A DNA stretch of 48,925 nucleotides, from NCBI GenBank assembly GCA_021823325.1, contig JAKAOG010000005.1:1-48925 (forward strand), in the 5' to 3' direction. The DNA is from an archaeon (GTDB taxonomy: Archaea > Thermoproteota > Nitrososphaeria > Nitrososphaerales > Gagatemarchaeaceae). Each line of letters opens with the position of its first letter. The first letter of the stretch is position 1. Below the pieces are notes generated by a model that made no database searches, had not been told where the DNA came from, and saw nothing but the letters and a program-made list of their open reading frames with translations. Position numbers and translations under genes: made by a program. Shown one piece after another: positions 34,040-41,060 of the stretch.

Positions 34040-35092
34040 TCAATCGTTCCAAGTCGTGTTTCTGAAGTCGTCGACTGCTTTTTGAAATCTCGCCTGAATC
34101 TCTGGGGAGTTCTGCTTGCTCATTTCTTCAAAGAGCCTTCTTTCCAGGACTGAGCTTGATTGCTTCTTTACTAGCTCTCGGAAGCCGTTGGTGACTCCGA
34201 GTTGTGGGAAGGTCGTTCCTGGTTCATTGCAGAGAAGGTCAATAATCACTCCCATGGCTTGTTCAGATCCCATTTCGCATAGCAGGTAGATCGCTCTGCC
34301 GCGGACAGAGAAATCCGAATCAGTCTTGACCATGCTTATGAGCTTCGGCACGAGCTTATCGCCAAAGCGCTTCTTCCTTCTTGCACCCAGCGTCGACCAT
34401 GTCGTCGCGGCCTGGTGGAGCACTTGGATCCTTACTGTCGCCTTGGGGTCATCTAACATCCCGAATATCTTATCTTCAAATCCTGGGAGCAACTCTGTCT
34501 TGTACCTGTACGTATACCTGCTTAGCTCCTTGAGCGCCTCTTCTCTGACTACGGGACTTTGGCTTCCCATATAGTCCAACAGGAAGCGCAGTTTGTCAGG
34601 ATTCCTCCGCTTTGGAGAGCTCGGAATGGAAGCCGAGGGTAGCTGTAACGGACCTATTTCCTCGCTCGGAAGAAGTCCCTTTCCCTTGGCCACTGCTTGC
34701 AATAGAGCGAAATCCATGTTTACAGTGGTGTCGCCTACTCTTAGAGGGTATCTCCCGTTCACGTCTTGGTGGACATTGCCGCTCTTCGGGATGGTTATCA
34801 CGACGACGGCGCCTATCTTCGGCACGTCTACTGTCGCAATCGATGGCTGTATCTTCGGGTTGCACCTGGAGCCCTCCAGATTGACTCGGGCAGATTTGTC
34901 GGAGTTCCACTCAACGCCTACAATCTCTTTGCTGTTGGTTACGCCTACCAGAATTTGGCCGCCTTCAGCGTTGGAAAACGCAGCCAAGTCCTTCGAGAAC
35001 TCTCGGAAAGAATCTTCCCGCAGGTCGAGTTTGAAATCGAGAGTGGTTCCCTCTCCCTTGTCGACGAGCCTTCTCACTCCTTCTGGGTCCAC
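34040..35092 (-). CDS. Schlafen-type AlbA_2 domain with HEAT-like repeats (element cargo)
   Basis: This 350-residue protein starts with an AlbA_2/Schlafen-like domain. EGTTLDFKLDLREDSFREF, then AAFSNAEGGQILVGVTNSKE and VVVITIPKSGNVHQDVNGRYPLRVG are the family's core motifs (about residues 13-130). From about residue 165 helical HEAT-like repeats follow (DPKATVRIQVLHQAATTW, DFSVRGRAIYLLCEMGSEQA). AlbA_2 domains bind nucleic acid, and several relatives are regulators, RNases or defence proteins. The activity here is unknown. The GTG at 35092 is about 26 bp from AATATAG at 35115-35121. Confidence 0.78.
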   Translation of the reverse strand: MDPEGVRRLVDKGEGTTLDFKLDLREDSFREFSKDLAAFSNAEGGQILVGVTNSKEIVGVEWNSDKSARVNLEGSRCNPKIQPSIATVDVPKIGAVVVITIPKSGNVHQDVNGRYPLRVGDTTVNMDFALLQAVAKGKGLLPSEEIGPLQLPSASIPSSPKRRNPDKLRFLLDYMGSQSPVVREEALKELSRYTYRYKTELLPGFEDKIFGMLDDPKATVRIQVLHQAATTWSTLGARRKKRFGDKLVPKLISMVKTDSDFSVRGRAIYLLCEMGSEQAMGVIIDLLCNEPGTTFPQLGVTNGFRELVKKQSSSVLERRLFEEMSKQNSPEIQARFQKAVDDFRNTTWND

Positions 35093-35114
35093 GTGAGGTC
35101 ATCCGAGATGTCCC

Positions 35115-35121
35115 AATATAG
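35115..35121 (-). promoter_or_regulatory. TATA-like box of the AlbA_2-HEAT gene
   Basis: CTATATT on the minus strand, about 26 bp from the GTG at 35092. Confidence 0.55.
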
Positions 35122-35201
35122 AAGTGATGCCTCTCGCACGGAGGTTCCCAGGCGGTAGACTGCCTGGCAGAAGCGAGCCAAGATTCGGTTCACTGAGGAA
35201 G

Positions 35202-35525
35202 TCAGGCACCCTGCGGAGGATACCAAGAGGAAGGCCTGAGCCGAGGCCGCACCAGTTCCTGGTATATCGGTCCCAGGTCACCCCAGTCCTTCAATGATGC
35301 GTGAATCTTCTCTCCTCGCCTAGTCTTACTGTAGCACTCCTTGTCGCCTTGTTTCACCTTCTCCAAGAGTTTCCAATCGGTAACTAGGCGTGCTTCCCAT
35401 CTCCTGAAGTTGTCCGAATTGCCAGCTATCCGCTCCAGATGCCACTTCAGCGCGCAGCCACCCTGCTTGTCGACCTCGTTCAGATAGTCGAGTGCCCGCA
35501 ACGCGCTGTCACGATCCGAGGGCAA
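35202..35525 (-). CDS. Small winged-helix protein (element cargo)
   Basis: This 107-residue, basic protein has a pattern consistent with a winged helix: ALRALDYLNEVDKQGGCALKWHLERIA, then the recognition-helix region NFRRWEARLVTDWKLLEKVK. A beta wing CYSKTRRGEKIHASL follows, a form common in archaeal wHTH proteins. It could regulate the element's genes or bind its ends. TTG at 35525 lies about 27 bp from GTTATTTG (35549-35556, minus). No catalytic motif is present. Confidence 0.65.
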   Translation of the reverse strand: MPSDRDSALRALDYLNEVDKQGGCALKWHLERIAGNSDNFRRWEARLVTDWKLLEKVKQGDKECYSKTRRGEKIHASLKDWGDLGPIYQELVRPRLRPSSWYPPQGA

Positions 35526-35528
35526 GAA

Positions 35529-35648
35529 TCACAGCTTCTTGGCCGCTTCAAATAACGATTGGTACTTCTTCTTCAGACGGGAGTACTTTCGTTCATAGAA
35601 GAGCCAAGCTCCCAGTCCTACGAATCCAAGCCCGAAGCTAGCGACCAC
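35529..35648 (-). CDS. 39-residue single-helix membrane peptide (element cargo, tentative)
   Basis: GTG at 35648 follows immediately after an in-frame stop and overlaps an AGGAGGTG sequence. The frame encodes a hydrophobic helix (VASFGLGFVGLGAWLFYERK) and then a strongly basic helical tail (YSRLKKKYQSLFEAAKKL). The shape resembles a small membrane-anchored peptide. It reads inward from the right terminal repeat, ahead of the winged-helix gene. It could be chance, since no comparison is possible here. Confidence 0.4.
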   Translation of the reverse strand: MVASFGLGFVGLGAWLFYERKYSRLKKKYQSLFEAAKKL

Positions 35649-35652
35649 CTCC

Positions 35653-35665
35653 TACGAGTTAACAC
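35653..35665 (-). repeat. Right subterminal repeat block
   Basis: Reverse complement of the block at 32300-32312. It lies 67 bp from the right outer end. Confidence 0.75.
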
Positions 35666-35699
35666 GCCCGCCCAAAGCCTTCCTGCGAGCTGACTGTGG

Positions 35700-35732
35700 G
35701 TTTTAGGGTGTTTTGAGCCGTAAATCAGGGGG
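35700..35732 (-). repeat. Right terminal inverted repeat (33 bp perfect)
   Basis: Exact reverse complement of 32233-32265. Confidence 0.9.
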
Positions 35733-35742
35733 AGATTAATAC
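35733..35742 (+). promoter_or_regulatory. Right copy of target duplication, serving as thiolase TATA box
   Basis: AGATTAATAC is centred about 28 bp before the thiolase GTG at 35766. It is therefore both the right target-site duplicate and the gene's TATA-like box. Confidence 0.7.
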
Positions 35743-35765
35743 CCTCCAGATCGGAGCAGGATTCC

Positions 35766-37118
35766 GTGCCTGCCTCGCGCAAGGTATACATGATATCCGG
35801 CGCTGTCACGAAGTTCGCGAAAGCCCACCCCGACATGGACTTCCGCCTCATGGTGAAGCGCGCCTTCGACTACGCGATGAAGGACGTGCCGAAGCTGAAG
35901 GCTTCAGACATCGAGAGCACCCGCATTTCATACTTCTCCGACCACTTCACCAGGCAGCTGAAGGCTGCCTCCATGGTCCAGGACTACCTGGGGATGAACC
36001 CCAAGGACTCGAGGAGGATAGAATGGGGAGGTGCCACAGGGGGTCAGGCCGTCCAGGCTGGCTGGGAGACAGTGGCGAGCGGGAGGAACGAGGTATGCCT
36101 CGTGGCAGGGTTCGAGACCATGTCGCATGTGGAGACGTGGAAGGGGAACGAGTTCATAGCGCTGGCATCAGACACCAACTTCGACTACCCGGTCGGCGGC
36201 TTCTACACGGGGTACTACGCACTCATGGTACAGCGCCACATCTACGAGTACCTGAGGAAGACGAAGTTCGCGGACATCAAGGACGAGAGGAGGGCACAGC
36301 GGGCGGCGACCGAGGAGGCCAAGAGAATCATGGCGATGGTCTCGGTAAAGAACCACGTCAACGCGCTGAACAACCCCTACTCTCAGTATCCAGAGAGCCT
36401 CACGATGAAGGGGGCGCTCGGGGGAGAGATGGTGGCGTACCCGCTCAACAGGCCGATGATATGCACGATGAGCGACGGCGCGGCGGTCGCCATCCTTGCT
36501 TCAGAAGAGGTCGCCTACAAGTACACCGACCACCCTGTCCTGATCAAAGGGGTCGGGTGCGGGACAGACACGATGAGGCTCGCAGACAGGCCCCACGCGA
36601 ACGTGCCGCTTTTCGAATGGGAGACCGCCCAGTACTATTCCAAGCTGAAGTATCCCGGGGTGCACTCCTTCAGGGCAGGCAGGACGGCCGCCCTCGAGGC
36701 CTACAAGAACGCGGGGATCAGGGACCCGAAGGAAGAGCTCGACTTCGTGGAGCTCCATGACGCGTACGCCAGCTCAGAGATCCAGACGTACGAGGACATC
36801 GGTCTGTGCAGATATGGGGAAGGGTACGACTTCGTCGACCAGGGGCATCCGTTCCTCGAAGGAGTGGACTACGGCCTGAACCTCGCCCACAGAGGGACCC
36901 TACCGGTGAACCCGTCCGGAGGGCTAATCGCTTGCGGCCACCCGGTGGGGGCGACTGGGATAATGCAAGGGGTGTTCGCCTTCTGGCAGCTTCAGAGCAC
37001 CATCGGCAAGCACTTCGGGAACGACAAGCTCCAGATCAAAGACGCCAACCGCGGACTCATCCATTCGCACGCCGGTACGGGGAGCTCAGTGACCGTGACG
37101 ATAATGGAGAGGGCATAG
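35766..37118 (+). CDS. Thiolase of the SCP2/acetyl-CoA acetyltransferase-like type
   Basis: This 450-residue thiolase-fold protein contains GGATGGQAVQAGWETVASGRNEVCLVAGFETMS in the region of the catalytic half. The conserved histidines are in LDFVELHDAYASSEIQTYEDIGLC and GGLIACGHPVGATGIMQ. It is longer than AtoB-type enzymes. The usual nucleophile Cys near residue 90 is not obvious (WGGATGG instead of a C-S-SG motif). A zinc-ribbon/OB DUF35 gene follows after 1 bp, the standard partner of archaeal thiolases. It probably acts with acetoacetyl-CoA synthetase upstream. Confidence 0.87.
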   Translation: MPASRKVYMISGAVTKFAKAHPDMDFRLMVKRAFDYAMKDVPKLKASDIESTRISYFSDHFTRQLKAASMVQDYLGMNPKDSRRIEWGGATGGQAVQAGWETVASGRNEVCLVAGFETMSHVETWKGNEFIALASDTNFDYPVGGFYTGYYALMVQRHIYEYLRKTKFADIKDERRAQRAATEEAKRIMAMVSVKNHVNALNNPYSQYPESLTMKGALGGEMVAYPLNRPMICTMSDGAAVAILASEEVAYKYTDHPVLIKGVGCGTDTMRLADRPHANVPLFEWETAQYYSKLKYPGVHSFRAGRTAALEAYKNAGIRDPKEELDFVELHDAYASSEIQTYEDIGLCRYGEGYDFVDQGHPFLEGVDYGLNLAHRGTLPVNPSGGLIACGHPVGATGIMQGVFAFWQLQSTIGKHFGNDKLQIKDANRGLIHSHAGTGSSVTVTIMERA

Positions 37119-37119
37119 G

Positions 37120-37638
37120 ATGGCGGCGCCGCGAAAGTTCTCGAAGTTCAGAGACGTGATGAAGGAGGTCAACAACAAGGGAGCCGCTCTTTACAAGAAC
37201 CCGGTCGGGACGGAAGACCTCGTCATACTTTCTCCCTATAAGATAAACTACATCCACAGCTACGCGGAGGACTCTCCGTTCTTCCTGGGACTCGCTCAGG
37301 GGAAGCTGCTTGGGAGCGAGTGCACGAGCTGCCATTATCGATACGCCACCCCTCGTAGCCACTGCATGGAGTGCGGCCACGAGACGAAGTGGTTCACGCT
37401 TCCGAAGGAGGGCAAGGTACACTCGTGGACCACGTGCTACTTCGGGGGCGAGGAGTTCCTGAAGGAGACGCCGTTCAACCTCGCGCTGATCGAGTTCGAG
37501 GGGGTGGACACCCTACTGCTGACCAGGCTGAAAGGGGCGGCAGAGAAAGATGTCTACATCGGGATGAAAGCAAAGGCTGTATTCAGGAAATCCCCCCGGT
37601 ATCTGATTTCAGACGTCCACTTCGTCCCGGCCAAGTAG
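37120..37638 (+). CDS. DUF35 zinc-ribbon/OB-fold thiolase partner
   Basis: This 172-residue protein carries a zinc-ribbon rubredoxin-like knuckle pair (CTSCHYRYATPRSHCMECG, about residues 68-86). A DUF35 OB-fold follows (GKVHSWTTCYFGGEEFLKETPFNLALIEFEG). DUF35 proteins bind thiolases and, in archaea with HMG-CoA synthase, help channel acetoacetyl-CoA. No HMG-CoA synthase gene is adjacent here. It starts 1 bp after the thiolase stop, so the two subunits should be made together. Confidence 0.9.
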   Translation: MAAPRKFSKFRDVMKEVNNKGAALYKNPVGTEDLVILSPYKINYIHSYAEDSPFFLGLAQGKLLGSECTSCHYRYATPRSHCMECGHETKWFTLPKEGKVHSWTTCYFGGEEFLKETPFNLALIEFEGVDTLLLTRLKGAAEKDVYIGMKAKAVFRKSPRYLISDVHFVPAK

Positions 37639-38003
37639 GCAGATGACTGCCTTCCTGACGAGGTGTGCTTTGAAGACCCCAATCACCGTGTAAGGCCGCA
37701 GCAGCGCTGGGCGGGACGTTGACCATCTACGATAGGCTCGCGCCTCAGCGGCTCTCACCTTGTTGTCAGGCGTCAGGTTCTGAAGCCAAGCTTTCGCGGC
37801 AAAGGAAAGGCTGACCAGTGTTCCACGTTCCTAAAGCTGACATCCACGGGATTTTTGCATCACGCCTCTCGAAGACGCGCTTGAAAAGGAGCCGTGCGAG
37901 CCGACACCACCTGGGCTGGTCGAGCTGGCGTGGTTACCGGACATCCTCGAAAATCGTGCAGCCTACCGGGATTCCGTCTTCCGGAGGTAATCCCGTCCCA
38001 ATT
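37639..38003. other. 365-bp intergenic stretch with no supported gene
   Basis: It lies between the convergent ends of the DUF35 gene and the large secreted-protein gene. Short open frames exist, but none has motifs, a promoter at the right distance or recognisable composition. No tRNA fold or strong repeat was found. Confidence 0.5.
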
Positions 38004-40694
38004 TCAGAACGCAATCGTGACCTGGGTGACGACTCCCGCCTGGGGACTGACCGTCATCGACTTCGTCTGCCCGTTGTAGGTGATCTCCACTATCAGCGAC
38101 GTTGGGTTGAGGGTGAAACCGGTGTTGTAGACCCCTGCCGAATCGGTCGTCCCCGCATCGACCACGAACCCCTGATAGAGTATGCTCACGTTTAGCCCCG
38201 CCACGGGGTAGCCCGCGCTGGTCACCGTGACCGAAAGGTCCGCCCTGCTGGTCAGGGTGATCGTGGACGTGTTGCAAGCAGTAACTGTCACGCTCTGGGT
38301 CGCGTAGGGGTTCGCGAAGAGCGTGTAGGCGGTCACAAGGTAGGTCCCCGGCGCGAGGGTCAGCCCCGAGCTGAACGACCCTGACGTCGTGGTCAGGTTC
38401 TCCACAAACACCCCCGACGACTTGGTTATCGTGATGTTTCCGGCCACAGCGTTCCCGTCAGGGTTGAGGATGGCCCCACTGATTCCCCCCATGCCGGAGC
38501 TGCACGATGCGACCTCGAGGTTGAAGGTGGCGTTGGCGGTGAGCGGGCTCCCCCACCAACCTGGACCGCCGTCCGTGGCAGTCACAGTGACCGGGTAGGT
38601 CCCTAACGGGGTCGCCCCGCCCACGCTCAGCTCGAGGTTCGAGCCCGTCGATATGGGGGACACGCTTGCAGGGCTGAAGGAAGCCGTTGTCCCAGCCGGG
38701 AGCGCCGATGCGATGGAAAGGTACGCGGGGGAGGTCACGAAGTATGGGTCGAGCCACTGGCCGAGGAACTGGGAGGATATCGTCTCGGTTCCGTTGCTCC
38801 CAGGCGCCACTAGTAGGGTGGGGTCAGCAGCCGCCAGGGAGAGGTTGACCACGCTCGCCACCACGTTCCTCACGAGGGGAAACCTGTCGAGGGTGGTCGA
38901 GAATCGGATGTTGTACCATCCAGGCGGGAGCGAACCGACGATGCTCCCCGCGCACCAGGTGAACGCTTCGGTCCCGTTGGAGTTCGTCGGACCCTGAGAG
39001 GTCACCGTCCCTCCCAGCAGCGACCCGGTGATTGTGTTCCCGGGCACGGGCGCCGAGCTGGGGTAGGCGAGGTCCATGTTCATGGGGCCGCACTGGCCCG
39101 CCGGGAGTATCGGTTCAGGGGTGGTCGACGGCTGGTAGAGGTCCGGGAAGGCGTAGTCATAGATGTTCACCTCGGCGTTTCCCCATACGGAAACCGGGGA
39201 CTCCTGGGGGATGAAGCCATACCCAGCCTTCGTAGCTGTGATGTTGTATGTCCCGGTGGGGAGGGACTGGGTGGTGTAGTGGCCGCTGACGTCGCTGACG
39301 GCGGTTGCCGCGACCGCCCCGGTCTGGGCGTTCGTGAAGGTGACCGTGACCCCCGGTATCGGGAAGGACCCCGGCCAATATGCGACCAGGCCTCCTACTG
39401 TCCCGGGGAGGGACGACTGCCAATAGACCGCCCTCCCCTGGGTGGGCCCTATGGCCTCTATGGGACAGGTGGAGAACTGGCAGGTCTGGTAATAGACGTT
39501 TGAGCCAACCTCCTGCTGGATGCTCCAGTAGGAGAACGTCCAAGACCCCGACGAATTGGTGAAGGTGGCGGGAGCGGTCAAGGCCAGGGGCTCGAAAAGG
39601 GCGGTGAACGCCGAAGGGGTCAGGCCGGGGACGTTACCGATGCTCGCCGTCACCTGGGCCAGGGGGTAGAGCCCGTAGTTCCAGGTGAAGGAGCCGAACA
39701 CCTCCCCGAGGATGGGAGTGGAGTACATCGTGACGTTCCCCGCCATCAGCTCCTGTAGCGAGTCGATGGTAGAGGTCACCGTCTCCGTGGCGTTGGGGCC
39801 CGGGTTGAAGGTCACCGAGGACGTCGCATAGGAGCCGTCTTCGACAGACCCCTGCACCCCCACCGAGGTCTCCCCCTGGCCAAAGGAGAACCCCTCGCTG
39901 CTCAGCTCGACCGTGGGCTCGACGATGCCCGCGGGGGTCCCGAAGACGGGGACCCCGATGTAGAGGGCGACACAGTCCCCAGGCTCCGGAGGCGAGCAGA
40001 CCCCCACATCCTTCGGCATCTCGGTCCCAGGCCCCGACCAGAAGCCGTCGTTGGAGGCATAGACGGCGTAGCTGTAGTGGTTGTAGTAATCGTAAGGAGC
40101 GGGAAGGTTCGTGTACTGATCGAGGGCATAAAAGAACTGGTATGTGGCGTCCAGGAGAGGGTCGGCGGCGTTGCCCGTCCGTGAGACCACCGATGGGTCT
40201 GGGGTCCCTGGGTTCTGGATGAACGCAGAAAGGGCAAGGACGAGGCTCTGCGGGTCGTAGTTGTAAAGAACGAAGTCGCTCTGACCCCTAGCCCAGCCGC
40301 CCGTAACGTGGAAGGTGGTGGTCTCGTTGGCCCTGGGCGTGATGCCGTTGGAGGAGAGGACAGAGGCGGCAAGCGCGAGGACTGGGTCGCCTGTGGCGTT
40401 AGACGCGACAGCGACCACGAAAGGCTCCGACTCTACTGACGTGAAGTTCAAGGGGGTCGCGAAGGTGAAGTTGTACTTCGCCCTGGCCTGGGCGAAGAAG
40501 GTGGGGACGGACCCCGGTAGGGAGATCGGGCCTAAAAGAACCAGGGGAGCCTTGACGGTATGGCCTGGAGAGGAAGGCGGCGCGCTCGACGTTGAAGCGG
40601 ACTTTGGCACGCCGAGGACGATGAAGGCCACCAGCCCGCTTGCCACCAGAATCAGTATGACGATGACCGATGCCAGCACTGCCCTCCTATCCAA
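38004..40694 (-). CDS. Large secreted Ser/Thr-rich surface protein with carboxypeptidase-regulatory-like repeats
   Basis: This 896-residue protein has an N-terminal anchor or signal (RAVLASVIVILILVASGLVA) and is then extracellular in character: rich in Ser, Thr, Asn and Pro with many N-x-S/T sites. Residues about 80-400 form a domain I cannot name, with aromatic-rich stretches such as YDYYNHYSYAVYASNDGFW. Beta-sandwich repeats of the carboxypeptidase-regulatory/CnaB kind follow (PGVTVTFTNAQTGAVAATAV with SDVSGHYTTQSLPTGTYNIT, then ISGAILNPDGNAVAGNITIT). There are cysteine pairs but no protease motif that I can confirm. The TTG start is tentative; the nearest TATA candidate is around 40730-40737. 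Confidence 0.75.
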   Translation of the reverse strand: MDRRAVLASVIVILILVASGLVAFIVLGVPKSASTSSAPPSSPGHTVKAPLVLLGPISLPGSVPTFFAQARAKYNFTFATPLNFTSVESEPFVVAVASNATGDPVLALAASVLSSNGITPRANETTTFHVTGGWARGQSDFVLYNYDPQSLVLALSAFIQNPGTPDPSVVSRTGNAADPLLDATYQFFYALDQYTNLPAPYDYYNHYSYAVYASNDGFWSGPGTEMPKDVGVCSPPEPGDCVALYIGVPVFGTPAGIVEPTVELSSEGFSFGQGETSVGVQGSVEDGSYATSSVTFNPGPNATETVTSTIDSLQELMAGNVTMYSTPILGEVFGSFTWNYGLYPLAQVTASIGNVPGLTPSAFTALFEPLALTAPATFTNSSGSWTFSYWSIQQEVGSNVYYQTCQFSTCPIEAIGPTQGRAVYWQSSLPGTVGGLVAYWPGSFPIPGVTVTFTNAQTGAVAATAVSDVSGHYTTQSLPTGTYNITATKAGYGFIPQESPVSVWGNAEVNIYDYAFPDLYQPSTTPEPILPAGQCGPMNMDLAYPSSAPVPGNTITGSLLGGTVTSQGPTNSNGTEAFTWCAGSIVGSLPPGWYNIRFSTTLDRFPLVRNVVASVVNLSLAAADPTLLVAPGSNGTETISSQFLGQWLDPYFVTSPAYLSIASALPAGTTASFSPASVSPISTGSNLELSVGGATPLGTYPVTVTATDGGPGWWGSPLTANATFNLEVASCSSGMGGISGAILNPDGNAVAGNITITKSSGVFVENLTTTSGSFSSGLTLAPGTYLVTAYTLFANPYATQSVTVTACNTSTITLTSRADLSVTVTSAGYPVAGLNVSILYQGFVVDAGTTDSAGVYNTGFTLNPTSLIVEITYNGQTKSMTVSPQAGVVTQVTIAF

Positions 40695-41060
40695 CGTCCG
40701 CGTGAACGGCGTGTTGATTGATAAGACTTCAGAGAGGACTCACGCCATACCGAGGCATGGCGGAGGTGGTCGTTCCCGCCCGCACCCTCTGCAGTGAGTC
40801 TCGTCTTCTTCAAGCACAACCTTGATTCCATAGCAGGTAAGGCATGAGCCTCCCCTCAGCTAAGCTCGCGGGCCTATTCTGTCCTTTGCGCCTCCGGCTG
40901 GAGCTTCGCCCTCTTTCCACGCCAGGTACACCATGTGAGCAGACCCGCAAGGACGCCTTTCTCTTTACCTACGAAGAGGCGCGGGGACGTCGTGCTCGGG
41001 GTGCGAAGTTCATCCCGACGATTCTGAGCGTGGTCGACCGGTAACCGGGCGCAGCTTGCC
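40695..41060. other. 366-bp intergenic stretch with a start-less zinc-ribbon-like frame
   Basis: It separates two minus-strand genes. On the minus strand between about 40740 and 40860 a short frame encodes CLTCYGIKVVLEEDETHCRG followed by CG, a CxxC...CxxC zinc-ribbon pattern. It has no ATG, GTG or TTG after the upstream stop. It may be a gene remnant or use a non-standard start. Nothing else was found. Confidence 0.4.

Larger units (their letters stand above)
32233..35732. mobile_element. 3,500-bp TIR element without recognisable transposase
   Basis: The element is bounded by 33-bp perfect inverted repeats starting CCCCCTGATTTACGGCTCAA and by a 10-bp direct repeat. The terminal repeats continue imperfectly in the same register to about position 80, with a 13-bp identical block (GTGTTAACTCGTA) at the same distance (67 bp) from each end. 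All likely genes are on the minus strand, and the whole segment is visibly AT-richer than its surroundings. It resembles bacterial mobile insertion cassettes, which carry cargo between IS ends and move with a transposase supplied in trans. A transposase of unknown type inside it cannot be excluded. Confidence 0.85.

Noticed and set aside
33966-34085. Short plus-strand ATG frame after an AT-rich run inside the element
   Set aside because: The AT run is only about 7 bp from the ATG, half of the frame is antisense to the AlbA_2-HEAT gene, and there is no motif.
32233-35732. Casposon interpretation of the inserted element
   Set aside because: Terminal repeats and a duplication fit loosely, but no Cas1 or family B polymerase is present. 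The 10-bp duplication is shorter than the 14-15 bp usual for casposons.
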